A stretch of 64,000 bases of DNA from Chryseobacterium sp. OV279 (GTDB taxonomy: Bacteria; Bacteroidota; Bacteroidia; Flavobacteriales; Weeksellaceae). The translations under genes were made by a program, and so were the position numbers. The stretch spans positions 1,477,450-1,541,449 of the forward strand of contig NZ_FQUD01000001.1 of NCBI RefSeq assembly GCF_900128945.1. Direction: 5' to 3'. Positions 21,177 through 29,198 of the stretch are shown here, in pieces. Position 1 is the stretch's first letter; each line of letters opens with the position of its first letter. The notes under the pieces were generated by a model that saw only the letters and a program-made list of their open reading frames with translations, searched no databases and was not told the DNA's origin.

Positions 21177-21209
21177 TATTAGGTGAATAATAAAATTAAA
21201 TTTTTAATT

Positions 21210-21938
21210 ATGAAAAACACATTTTTAGCAACTTCGTTTTGCTTTTTAGGATTAGCAACAACTTTAATTTCCTGTAACAGAGAAGATTCTTTTACAAATT
21301 TAGAAAAAATAAATAATGAAGAAAAGCCTTTATCTCAAAATCGAATATTGGAAGACGAGGATTTAAGTTCTGAGATGTTAAAATATACAGAGACGATTAC
21401 TTTGACTGACAAACATAATAATATTACTAAACTTTTAGCAACTTCAAATGATAAAGCGGTAATCGATGAATACAAAAATGATGCATTGACTTTCGAAATT
21501 ATAGATAAAGATAATTTGGATATACCACCTACAGATATTAAGTCAAAAGAGGAATCAATTGATATTATTCCAAATAATGAGCAAGCTTTTATTAAGTTTT
21601 ATGTTATTGAAAAGCCGGTTATTGAAAACACACAATTACTATGCTTTAAATCAGGTTCGAGGTTCAAAATTAAAGAAAACGACAGATATCCGAATTTTAC
21701 TGAAACCTGGAGTGATCTTGGTAAGCACGCCAAAATAGAGTGGTATAGTACTCCTAATGGTCAGGGTATAGAAGTGGAAACAAAATCTAAAGATTGTGGT
21801 TGGTGTGGCAAATATTTTATTGGGATAACAGCATTATATAATACTAATCCTACTGTAGAATATTATAATGTTGATGCAAAAAGAATGTATGTACAGGTTA
21901 AAAGTACAGATAGAAACAGAAGAGTATCAATCTGGTAG
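21210..21938 (+). CDS. Lipoprotein of unknown function
   Basis: The start at 21210 (MKNTFLATSFCFLGLATTLISC) gives a lipoprotein signal peptide with a plausible lipobox ending in Cys22; a start nine codons earlier would only add charged residues. The mature protein of about 220 residues is acidic at first and contains SGSRFKIKENDRYPNFTETW and a CGWCGKYF motif (CxxC). The CxxC could bind metal or form a disulfide, but no thioredoxin fold is evident. It follows the 43-residue gene and precedes a strong terminator. Confidence 0.7.
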   Translation: MKNTFLATSFCFLGLATTLISCNREDSFTNLEKINNEEKPLSQNRILEDEDLSSEMLKYTETITLTDKHNNITKLLATSNDKAVIDEYKNDALTFEIIDKDNLDIPPTDIKSKEESIDIIPNNEQAFIKFYVIEKPVIENTQLLCFKSGSRFKIKENDRYPNFTETWSDLGKHAKIEWYSTPNGQGIEVETKSKDCGWCGKYFIGITALYNTNPTVEYYNVDAKRMYVQVKSTDRNRRVSIW

Positions 21939-21980
21939 TTTGACTTCTGCTATTTCAGGACTAGACAGATATAACAAACA

Positions 21981-22016
21981 AGAGGCTGCCCAAAATGGGC
22001 AGCCTCTATTGTTTTA
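21981..22016 (+). terminator. Strong rho-independent terminator
   Basis: A perfect 11-pair stem AGAGGCTGCCC / GGGCAGCCTCT with an AAAAT loop, followed by a T-rich tail. It lies 42 bases after the lipoprotein stop codon. Confidence 0.85.
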
Positions 22017-22159
22017 TTTTGGCAGCACAATTATACGCTGGTTTGCGCTCTCAATCATCTGCCATACGCTGAAGAAATACGTTACGATCGTCAATTGACC
22101 TATTCAGGATCCTATCAACATCCATCCCGCTTATTTGCGTTATGCCCGCCAGTACGGAT

Positions 22160-22414
22160 CTATTTTTCTTTTAAGAGCTCCAGGATCTTATTTTCGAGTT
22201 CTTCGACAATATGCTACTCTTTGAAGATATCAATTCAGTCAATTTCGATTTATGACTCCTCAGTTTTTGGCTTAAAGTTTCTCCCTACACCTTTTCTTAG
22301 AAAGGTAATTTTCCCTTGTGTTTGCTTGGCTTTTTCAAGAACTTCCAACGCTTTTGTTCGTTCATTCATTCTACCTGCATGGGTTATACTCCCTTGATTT
22401 TCATTTTTTTTCAT
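22160..22414 (-). pseudogene. Decayed small gene with frame breaks
   Basis: From ATG at 22414 the minus strand reads MKKNENQGSITHAGRMNER... KPKTEES and stops at about 22250. Coding-like sequence continues beyond the stop in another frame (SHKSKLTELISSKS). After a further shift it reads HIVEELENKILELLKEK and ends with a stop at 22160-22162. The pieces are hydrophilic, lysine/glutamate-rich and fit one small helical protein broken by at least two frameshifts. No family is recognised; conjugative-element small proteins can look like this. The surrounding 22017-22619 region holds no other gene I can support. Confidence 0.35.
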
Positions 22415-22619
22415 ACTACAAGATAGTGAAAATAATTGACAAAAGCAAATCGTAGACATACCGGTATCGTCATCCTGTCTTTTCTATTATCAATTTTCTT
22501 GTGTTTGAAAAATTAAGAAACCTGTAAACAAATTCCATATCAAAAAGAAAGTTTGTATTTTTAAAATATTGAAAAGAACGTTCCCTGTACTGTTCAATCC
22601 AATCATAAAAACGGATTAA

Positions 22620-23270
22620 ATGAATAACGAACTCCATGAACTCCTTTATTACTATAATGAGGAAGGATACGAAGGATACGATTTAAGCGAAGTGCAACTC
22701 CTTGAAAAAAAAGATTTTGACAGGATTGAAAAATTAAAACACCTTCTTCACCATGAAGACCGGTATATGGCTTATCAGGCTATGCTTATTCTTCTGGCGT
22801 GGTCCATTCCGGAAGGATTTGAACTCCTTGACCGTTTTATTGCTGAAAAATGGGACGAAAAAGAAAGTTTTGAACCCCACAGACTCCATCATCAGGATAA
22901 TGTATATGATATCATCACCAATGCATTGTACATTTCAACGCTCAATGGAAAAAACGAACAGGAATTATTTCCTTATATCAAACAGTTTTTACTTCTGTAT
23001 GGTGACCGGTTTTTTGAATCTAACCTGAAGGATTTTCTATTAAAGAAAGATTGCGGGCCCCTTTTAAAGGAAATAGAACAGGCCATTCAAAATGCTTTAC
23101 AAAACAAAAGATATTACCAGGCCAGTCAGTTATTTCCGGTACTGGTTCATTATGACAAAAGCAGATTCAATGTATATAGGGATATTTTTAGGCCATTAAT
23201 AAGCCAGGATAACAGAATTGCCTATAATATGGATGAAGCAGAGAAAAATAGTCCCAATGTATCTATCTAA
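22620..23270 (+). CDS. HEAT-like helical protein of unknown function
   Basis: A cytoplasmic-looking 216-residue protein without signal peptide, made of repeated amphipathic helices (for example IEKLKHLLHHEDRYMAYQAM, LFPYIKQFLLLYGDRFFE, IEQAIQNALQNKRYYQASQL). The opening (LHELLYYYNEEGYEGYDLSE) is followed by HEAT/ARM-style helical pairs. Proteins of this size and style are frequent among immunity proteins of polymorphic toxins, but no toxin gene is adjacent. It is followed after 12 bases by another helical gene, so the two form an operon. Confidence 0.7.
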   Translation: MNNELHELLYYYNEEGYEGYDLSEVQLLEKKDFDRIEKLKHLLHHEDRYMAYQAMLILLAWSIPEGFELLDRFIAEKWDEKESFEPHRLHHQDNVYDIITNALYISTLNGKNEQELFPYIKQFLLLYGDRFFESNLKDFLLKKDCGPLLKEIEQAIQNALQNKRYYQASQLFPVLVHYDKSRFNVYRDIFRPLISQDNRIAYNMDEAEKNSPNVSI

Positions 23271-23282
23271 AACAAAGCTTTA

Positions 23283-23957
23283 ATGGATAAGAACACCTCA
23301 ATTTATATAGATTTGGAAGACCGGTTAACGAAAAAATACTATCGTGAAATTCTTGAAAAAGCTTTAGCGCAGGCCAAAGAAGAATACGAACAATTTCCCG
23401 ATAATTCCATGAACATTTCTTTTTACCGTCAATTGCTGGATATAAAAAAAACGGTCATTGATGAACACACAATATATACGGAAAATGAGGCCTATCAGAA
23501 ATATCCAATCGGCATCATGGTTGTAAGGAATTTTCTTGGTGAAGAAGCCAATACAGACTATGCGAAAATGCTGCAGGATATCGTTTGGGGCATATCATTA
23601 TATCCTGCTATGATGGAAAACATTGAAATGATCAGGCGGAAATTATTTGACGGAGAGGAAGAAAAAGCACTTAAACATGTTTTTGCAATTGAAAATCAAA
23701 CGGTCAAACTGATGGATTTTTACAACCATCCGTTACGGGGATTAAAAAAAGAAATAGGGGAGAGAAGTTTTAATCCCATCATCAAAGAAAGCACGTTCAG
23801 TCTGGTTAACAGCTTTGTTGAAAAGTATCTCTCTGAAGAGGGATTGGAAATTCATTATGTAAAGAGAAATGAGGCCATCTATCTGTTTTCCTACGGAGAA
23901 TATCAGCCAGGTAGGTATCTGTTGTTTTTAGAAGGTATCTGTCATTACAAGGTGTAA
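23283..23957 (+). CDS. Unrecognised cytoplasmic protein, second gene of operon
   Basis: A 224-residue protein with no signal peptide. The first half is helical (YREILEKALAQAKEEYEQF), with long charged helices around residues 90-140. The C-terminus is beta-type (LEIHYVKRNEAIYLFSYGEY). No catalytic motif is evident. The 12-base spacing from the preceding HEAT-like gene and the short following gene suggest a three-gene unit of linked function. Confidence 0.65.
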   Translation: MDKNTSIYIDLEDRLTKKYYREILEKALAQAKEEYEQFPDNSMNISFYRQLLDIKKTVIDEHTIYTENEAYQKYPIGIMVVRNFLGEEANTDYAKMLQDIVWGISLYPAMMENIEMIRRKLFDGEEEKALKHVFAIENQTVKLMDFYNHPLRGLKKEIGERSFNPIIKESTFSLVNSFVEKYLSEEGLEIHYVKRNEAIYLFSYGEYQPGRYLLFLEGICHYKV

Positions 23958-24012
23958 AAAGATAGTTATCCTGAACCAATACCAAATGATGTATTCAAAA
24001 TCAACTTAAAGT

Positions 24013-24249
24013 ATGAACGGAAAGAAATTACTCGAACAAAAAGAATGGCAATACTATATTTATGAAGAGGACAGCCGTATTGTACTGTCTGTCCCTATTG
24101 CCAAACCAGCCCCAGGATTCGATATCGTATATACCCTGAACGAATCTGAGAAGGAAAAATACAGGCATACTGGCATCAAAGCCCTTGAAGGCAGGATAGA
24201 AGATATGAAGGTGAACTTTTCAAACTATGAAATGAATTCCTGGAGGTAA
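24013..24249 (+). CDS. Small unrecognised protein, third gene of operon
   Basis: A 78-residue product (MNGKKLLEQKEWQYYIYEED...) with beta-type N-terminal strands (RIVLSVPIAKP and FDIVYTLNE) and a helical C-terminus, and no signal peptide. It lies 55 bases after the preceding gene and has similar composition. Its size and aromatic-rich character would suit a small immunity or partner protein, but that is guesswork. Confidence 0.55.
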   Translation: MNGKKLLEQKEWQYYIYEEDSRIVLSVPIAKPAPGFDIVYTLNESEKEKYRHTGIKALEGRIEDMKVNFSNYEMNSWR

Positions 24250-24261
24250 TAAAAACTTATT

Positions 24262-24296
24262 CTCTGCCGGCGCTGACATCCTGCTTGTGCCTGATA
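24262..24296 (+). repeat. REP-like element, copy A (diverged)
   Basis: Thirty-five bases that align without gaps to the copy at 25620-25654 (both GCYGGCGC...CATC.TGCT.GTGCCTGATA). It lies just after the three-gene operon. Confidence 0.55.
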
Positions 24297-24320
24297 GGTA
24301 AGAATACGCAGTATGATTAT

Positions 24321-24349
24321 CCTTGTCAAGGTTTTAAACCTTGACAAGG
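24321..24349. repeat. Perfect 14-base-arm palindrome
   Basis: CCTTGTCAAGGTTT and its exact complement face each other across a single T. It lies between convergent genes and may act as a bidirectional transcription stop, though the T-run is short (GGATTAAAAA follows). A mobile palindromic repeat is the other option. Confidence 0.6.
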
Positions 24350-24417
24350 ATTAAAAATCACAATCTCCAAAATCAGGAGAATTCAGAGGTTGTATATATC
24401 TTGTTTAAATAATGCAG

Positions 24418-24969
24418 CTACTTTTTCGGCGCATTAAATATTGAATAATATAAGAAAATGGGAAACTTCTCAAACGTTTCTGTTTTACCTATCGTATATT
24501 CATCAGGTCCGAATGCTTGGGAGAAATCCAGAATGGTAGAGGTTTTTGCCGGAGATACAGCAATCATTTTTACTAAGCTGGTAACTGCTGTTTCAGTTTC
24601 GTAGGTGAATAAAAGGGTTTTACGATCTAAACTGTATATTTTATAATGATAGATTCGTGCTTTTAGCTGGGTATCAACACCTGTACCATCCAGTTTGGCT
24701 TTGTACATTAATTTTTTGGTACCGTCTTCCGTAATGTATACATCTGCATTTTTATAGCTGGCATCATAGGTAAAGGTAACCCGATCGTTGGTCTTATAAT
24801 AATAGCTTATGGCTTTCTCGCCTCCGGCCATGACCTGAACTTCAGCATCTTTAGGCATTTCCATCGGCCCGCGTTGTGATGGGGCTGCTGATTTCTTTTT
24901 TTGAGCCGTTACATTCACAGCCGAGAATAGCATTAAAGCTGCTGCTAAAACTAGTTTTGAGTTTTTCAT
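24418..24969 (-). CDS. Exported protein of unknown function
   Basis: A 183-residue product with a signal peptide (MKNSKLVLAAALMLFSAVNVTAQ), a lysine/proline-rich linker (KKKSAAPSQRGPMEMPKD), then a beta-rich domain (KAISYYYKTNDRVTFTYDASY, ADVYITEDGTKKLMYKAKL). Periplasmic or surface location is expected. There is no sorting tail and no recognised catalytic motif. It is a single gene, convergent with the preceding operon. Confidence 0.65.
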   Translation of the reverse strand: MKNSKLVLAAALMLFSAVNVTAQKKKSAAPSQRGPMEMPKDAEVQVMAGGEKAISYYYKTNDRVTFTYDASYKNADVYITEDGTKKLMYKAKLDGTGVDTQLKARIYHYKIYSLDRKTLLFTYETETAVTSLVKMIAVSPAKTSTILDFSQAFGPDEYTIGKTETFEKFPIFLYYSIFNAPKK

Positions 24970-25152
24970 GGTTTTTTTTGCAATGTTAGAGAAAATTATG
25001 ATTGTAAAAAAAATATATGAGTTTTTTATAGGTTTGTTGTGGAAAGCTCTGTTGGCGCAGAAATGTAAGTTAACAAGTTATAAAAGATTTGAGAGTGAGA
25101 AATTCTCAAACCATTCATTATATTTTGCGTTTAAATTAGTAATGTAAAAATT

Positions 25153-25180
25153 GGCAATAAGCAAGATGCTCGCACCAGCG
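25153..25180 (-). repeat. REP-like element, copy B (inverted)
   Basis: The minus strand reads CGCTGGTGCGAGCATCTTGC then TTATTGCC, matching the core of copy C at 25620. It contains the same inner GAGCA...TTGCT dyad and lies between two minus-strand genes. Confidence 0.6.
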
Positions 25181-25195
25181 ATGGATAAATCTAAA

Positions 25196-25483
25196 TCATT
25201 TTAATTCTTCAAGCAGCTGATTAAGCTTAAATTGATAATCACGTTTTATACCTGTACTAAAGAGAATATCATAAACTTGCTTCTGTCGTGAAATATCATC
25301 GAAGTGACTAGCTTGTTTAGATACATATTCTTTTATCAATTGATTATAATTGGGAGTATCAAATAGCAGAAATATAGAAGATTTTACTAAATTTTCTAGG
25401 GCTTCTATTTTAGCTTTAAGTTGTGCATTTTCACATATAATTTCATCGTGAAACTTGATGAAATCATCTGATAAATCATCCAT
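25196..25483 (-). CDS. Small coiled-coil protein
   Basis: A 95-residue product, acidic at the start (MDDLSDDFIKFHDEI), followed by a heptad-like stretch (CENAQLKAKIEALENLVKSS) and more helix to the end (YQFKLNQLLEELK). It is cytoplasmic with no known domain. A promoter-like sequence sits about 20 bases before the start. It may be a small partner or regulatory protein. The family is unknown. Confidence 0.6.
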   Translation of the reverse strand: MDDLSDDFIKFHDEIICENAQLKAKIEALENLVKSSIFLLFDTPNYNQLIKEYVSKQASHFDDISRQKQVYDILFSTGIKRDYQFKLNQLLEELK

Positions 25484-25504
25484 AGTAATTAGTTAAGATT
25501 ATTT

Positions 25505-25535
25505 CAAAATTAGTAAAAAAAGATAAAAAATACAA
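25505..25535 (-). promoter_or_regulatory. Promoter candidate for the coiled-coil gene
   Basis: On the minus strand TTG (25535-25533), a 20-base spacer and TAATTTTG (25512-25505) fit the TTTG/TAnnTTTG pattern. The start codon lies 22 bases downstream. Confidence 0.45.
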
Positions 25536-25619
25536 CCTTAGCGTAATAGATAGATTTAAGGTTTATCGTAGAATTATATGCAGTACTATAATAATCATAG
25601 TCATAACATCTATTTATCC

Positions 25620-25654
25620 CACTGCTGGCGCGAGCATCTTGCTCGTGCCTGATA
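25620..25654 (+). repeat. REP-like element, copy C
   Basis: Reads GCTGGCGCGAGCATCTTGCT then CGTGCCTGATA. It has an inner GAGCA/TGCTC dyad. With copy D 30 bases away in inverse orientation it forms a BIME-like pair. Confidence 0.65.
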
Positions 25655-25684
25655 CGACAAGAAAGTCGCCTCTAATGTAATAAT

Positions 25685-25714
25685 GGGCAACGAGCGTGAC
25701 GCTCGCGCCAGCGG
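25685..25714 (-). repeat. REP-like element, copy D (inverted)
   Basis: The minus strand reads CCGCTGGCGCGAGCGTCACG then CTCGTTGCCC. Its GCTCGCGCCAGC is the exact complement of GCTGGCGCGAGC in copy C, so the pair can form a 12-base stem. It lies upstream of the transglutaminase-like gene. Confidence 0.65.
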
Positions 25715-25775
25715 AGGGGTTTGCAATAGCATTGCATACGCTCTTTATCTAGTTTTGTTCTGAAACAAAAGCGCT

Positions 25776-26480
25776 ATGAAAAATTATCTTAAAGAAACAG
25801 ATATCCTTGACTACTCAAATCCGTCCATACAAAAGCTGTTGAAGCAAAGAAGGTGGGGAAATTTAGACCCTGTTTCCAAAGTGAAAGCCATTTACAATTT
25901 TGTAAGAGATGAAATAAAATTTGGCTACAACGTTTCTGATTATATTCCCGCATCGCAAGTACTGAAAGACGGTTACGGACAATGCAATACAAAAGCAACT
26001 TTACTTATGACTTTATTAAGAGCAGCAGGAGTGCCCAACCGTATTCACGGGTTTACCATTGATAAGGCATTACAGAAAGGAGCAATTACGGGTATTTGGT
26101 ATAGACTTTCACCAAAAAACATCTTACACAGCTGGGTTGAAGTATGGATCAATGAGCAATGGTATTTCTTAGAGGGTGTGATTTTAGACAAACCCTATCT
26201 CAAAAAATTACAGGAACAGAATAGGGATTGCAAAACTACTTTTTGTGGCTTCGGAGTTTATACAGACAATTTTGAAAATCCCCCAATCGAATGGAATAAC
26301 AACAATACATTTATTCAGGATAAAGGGATCAATCAGGATTTTGGGGTATTTGATACACCCGATGAATTGTATTCAAAACATCAGCAGAAGCTCAACGCTT
26401 TCAAACGCTTTATTTTCCGGAATATCGTTAGACATATCATGAATAATAACGTCGAAAGGATTAGAAACGGAAAGCAGTAA
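25776..26480 (+). CDS. Transglutaminase-like cysteine protein
   Basis: A 234-residue protein with the Cys-His-Asp pattern of the transglutaminase-like superfamily: Cys70 in GYGQCNTKATLL, His118 in LHSWVEVW and Asp138 in FLEGVILD. The preceding SKVKAIYNFVRDEIKFGYN is the usual helix before the catalytic cysteine. It has no signal peptide, so it should be cytoplasmic; bacterial relatives are mostly proteases or amidases. The basic C-terminus (NAFKRFIFRNIVRHIMNNN) is not part of the core domain. It is a stand-alone gene, convergent with the T6SS island. Confidence 0.8.
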   Translation: MKNYLKETDILDYSNPSIQKLLKQRRWGNLDPVSKVKAIYNFVRDEIKFGYNVSDYIPASQVLKDGYGQCNTKATLLMTLLRAAGVPNRIHGFTIDKALQKGAITGIWYRLSPKNILHSWVEVWINEQWYFLEGVILDKPYLKKLQEQNRDCKTTFCGFGVYTDNFENPPIEWNNNNTFIQDKGINQDFGVFDTPDELYSKHQQKLNAFKRFIFRNIVRHIMNNNVERIRNGKQ

Positions 26481-26496
26481 AAAAACCAGACATTCG

Positions 26497-27483
26497 TTAA
26501 TGAACTTCCCGTTTTTCCAACACGCTCTCTTTATACATTTCAGTATAGATCAATGATCCTTTCTTCCTTGTATTCAATAGAGGTTCGCCTGTTTCTTCAC
26601 TGTATTTTTGCAGTAATTTGTAAAATTTCCATGTTCCGGCGGGTAAACCGTTTTTATATTCTGCTTCCAGATAAGTGTATGGATCTGTAAATTCCGGATA
26701 TTTTTGTAAATCCATAGATCCGTTTGATTTCGATTCTATCCATTTTCCTTCCTTATGATGATTTTTCACTAGACCCTGTTCTTCATTATTTTTATAAGGA
26801 CCATCTTTATCAAAGTATCTGACGAATTTTCCGGACGGAAGAATCTGGTATTGATGTAAAGGTTTTAGTTGAAAAGGATTTTCGGTCAACTCATAATCCT
26901 GGAGAGAAATGATGTAATTTTTATCGATATTAAATAAGGTATAGTTGGCAAATCCCATTTCTCCCTGATGATTCAGATAGATTCTCTTCATATCAATCAG
27001 TTTGCCGTCTTTGGCTGACACTAAATACATCTTTTCAATGAACGGTTCGGCGTAACGAAAGGTATTATAGACGGCCATAAAGTATACTGAAAAGTCTTTG
27101 TAACACAAAAAATGAGAAGCTATTTTAATTTTATCATACTTTTCATTGACAGTAGCGCTGAATGGCATAAGGATATCATATTCTTCAGGAAGTGATACAA
27201 GATCTTTTTTTATTACTTTTTCAAATTGTAATGCATTGAGTTCTTTCAGTTTATTTTTATCTTCTATGGCTGGCAGAATGGAGTCCACGGCTATTCGTTT
27301 TGAAATATCCGAATATCCAAACGGCAACGTGATACAGTCAGCCTTATTGGTGTTAAAAGAAAACGATCCTTTATCCGTTGAATGTACTTCTGTTTGTATG
27401 GCCTTATTTTCTGTCTGAGCTTTACTGTAACAGGAGAAAAGGAAAAACAAACTGCTGAAAAAAGCGATATTAATTTTAAACAT
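26497..27483 (-). CDS. Lipoprotein, candidate immunity for the LAS/M15-type effector
   Basis: The start at 27483 is chosen because MFKINIAFFSSLFFLFSC is a lipoprotein signal with lipobox Cys18, and it overlaps the stop of the upstream effector gene by eight bases (translational coupling). Starting further upstream would read through the effector gene. The mature protein of about 310 residues is beta-rich and ends with a MORN-like element (AEYKNGLPAGTWKFYK). Its position right after a predicted cell-wall peptidase and its periplasm-facing anchor suit an immunity protein. No family is recognised. Confidence 0.75.
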   Translation of the reverse strand: MFKINIAFFSSLFFLFSCYSKAQTENKAIQTEVHSTDKGSFSFNTNKADCITLPFGYSDISKRIAVDSILPAIEDKNKLKELNALQFEKVIKKDLVSLPEEYDILMPFSATVNEKYDKIKIASHFLCYKDFSVYFMAVYNTFRYAEPFIEKMYLVSAKDGKLIDMKRIYLNHQGEMGFANYTLFNIDKNYIISLQDYELTENPFQLKPLHQYQILPSGKFVRYFDKDGPYKNNEEQGLVKNHHKEGKWIESKSNGSMDLQKYPEFTDPYTYLEAEYKNGLPAGTWKFYKLLQKYSEETGEPLLNTRKKGSLIYTEMYKESVLEKREVH

Positions 27484-29068
27484 AGATATCTGATATTTGA
27501 GCAAAACCGTGAATATGTAAATGATTATTATGTCTTGGTGTAGCGGTGTGGATCGTGTGAGGCAACCGTGTATTAGCATTGTCTGCCGTACTGGCATTTG
27601 CGGTGTTAGAAAAATTTTCTGAACGGCCTAATATAAATCCAAAATCATAGAGAATGTTCCGGAGAATCACCGCATTATCATAATCAAAATTTGCTGCTGA
27701 AAGGATTGTATTGGTCCCATTTTCCTGAGTCGTTAATAAATTCAGATCTCCCGCTTCTCCGTTCACGTGTTCTGCGCTGGGATAGCACGACGCATCAGAA
27801 TAAGAAAACCCCTGAGATACGATATAATGATTGTGCCCTTCCTGTCTGAATTGCGCCAATGACCCTAAGAAACCTGCAAATAAATCCGGCTGAATACTTC
27901 TTCTTCTGGTATGCTGAAATCCATACCGGATGATCACTCCATTCTGATTGTAGTTGAACGCTTCAAATATCTGGGGTCCCACACCTGCATTCGCTAAAAT
28001 ATCCATATCGACTAAGTCTACATTTCCCGGCTGATTGGCGTACCATTTATCGGTGGCTCCATCGCCCAGGGTTCCGTTGGCATACACCAGCAACTGATGC
28101 GCATCGATCTGTTCTCCGGCTGCTCTGTTCGCTGTAAAATCTATGGTTTGTGAAAGAGCTCCTCTTTGGGCAAGAGGCGGAATGGTATTGACTCTTCTTT
28201 TTCGGGTTACACTTTCTTTCGTTCGGGCACAGATCCTGTGTTCATTATCGTTTTGGTCGTAATAAAAGAAAATCACTTCAGTAGAGTGGGCATTCACAAC
28301 CTTCTGTATCCGTCTTCTTCTCGATGGATTCGTACTGATCTCCGGCAGCGTATTGTACGTATTGCTGCCATGATGAATGTTGTATATATTTTTATTAACG
28401 ACTCTGAATCTCCCTGTATCATCATCTAAGAAAACACCGGCTCCGTTTACTTCTTCCTGTCCATCTTTATAGGCACAGGGATTATTATCGGTTCTTTCTA
28501 CGGCCACTTCCAGATTAATACTGCCATCTGCCAGTCTTCTGGTCCATTCATCAAAAGTAGCTCTTCCATCCGGTCTGAGCTGCAGCTTAATAATGGCTTT
28601 GTTAATATGATCAGCCTGTAAATTGGTATAATGAGCATGGCTGCCGTCTCTGTTGTTAAGGGCATCAAAATTTCCTACCTGTACCGTAAACAGCCTCTGC
28701 ACTTCATACCGGTTAGGAGAAACAAAACGCATAAGCTGTAAAGTATCCGTATTTTCTGTCATGGTATTGGCTGAAGGTCTTATCACCGCATCTATACTCA
28801 AGGTCTGCATATTGCTGGTCTCCATGATCAGATACACCGTTTTTCCCAATATGGAATCGTATGGAATATTTTGATTTTGATGATCCTGCTGCACGTGAGC
28901 AGAATCAATTTTTGTAAAACTGACTCTTGTTCCGTTGTCGGTTGTTACTTTCTTGGCAAAATAAACGGCACTGATACGCTGCAATGAATCATCGGGAGTA
29001 TCCGGAGCCAATGGACCATTTAAGGTTTGCGTCTGCCCTGTGTCTGTTATGGTAATACGTGTCGCCAT
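27476..29068 (-). CDS. LAS/M15-type peptidase, probable T6SS effector
   Basis: A 530-residue protein without signal peptide. The last 110 residues hold the zinc-peptidase signature of the LAS superfamily (D-Ala-D-Ala carboxypeptidase/endolysin M15): EHVNGEAGDLNLL gives His434 and Asp441 (HxxGxAxD), and NNHLHIHGF gives His518/His520. The N-terminal 400 residues are beta-rich with no known domain (opening ITITDTGQTQTLNGP) and may bind the VgrG spike or the wall. The predicted target is peptide bonds of peptidoglycan in a rival's periplasm. It lies in a VgrG island and is followed by an overlapping lipoprotein gene. The effector assignment is inference; the metallopeptidase motif is seen directly. 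Confidence 0.75.
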   Translation of the reverse strand: MATRITITDTGQTQTLNGPLAPDTPDDSLQRISAVYFAKKVTTDNGTRVSFTKIDSAHVQQDHQNQNIPYDSILGKTVYLIMETSNMQTLSIDAVIRPSANTMTENTDTLQLMRFVSPNRYEVQRLFTVQVGNFDALNNRDGSHAHYTNLQADHINKAIIKLQLRPDGRATFDEWTRRLADGSINLEVAVERTDNNPCAYKDGQEEVNGAGVFLDDDTGRFRVVNKNIYNIHHGSNTYNTLPEISTNPSRRRRIQKVVNAHSTEVIFFYYDQNDNEHRICARTKESVTRKRRVNTIPPLAQRGALSQTIDFTANRAAGEQIDAHQLLVYANGTLGDGATDKWYANQPGNVDLVDMDILANAGVGPQIFEAFNYNQNGVIIRYGFQHTRRRSIQPDLFAGFLGSLAQFRQEGHNHYIVSQGFSYSDASCYPSAEHVNGEAGDLNLLTTQENGTNTILSAANFDYDNAVILRNILYDFGFILGRSENFSNTANASTADNANTRLPHTIHTATPRHNNHLHIHGFAQISDIYV

Positions 29069-29198
29069 TTTAAGATTTTTCTTTTTTAATATTTCCTGAT
29101 GAGGATGATCTGTGATTTTATTTTTATTAAATGAGAATGCTTAGGCCGCCAAATTTTTCATTCAGCTAGTCTGGCTTTTCTTCAATCCATCTTATTTT

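Noticed and set aside
22095..22397. Plus-strand 100-codon frame in the gap
   Set aside because: Its product is Ser/Phe/Pro-rich with no gene-like context, and the opposite strand shows coding-like fragments instead.
27484..27597. Longer start for the 328-residue lipoprotein
   Set aside because: It would overlap the effector gene by about 120 bases and bury the lipoprotein signal behind 38 unlikely residues.
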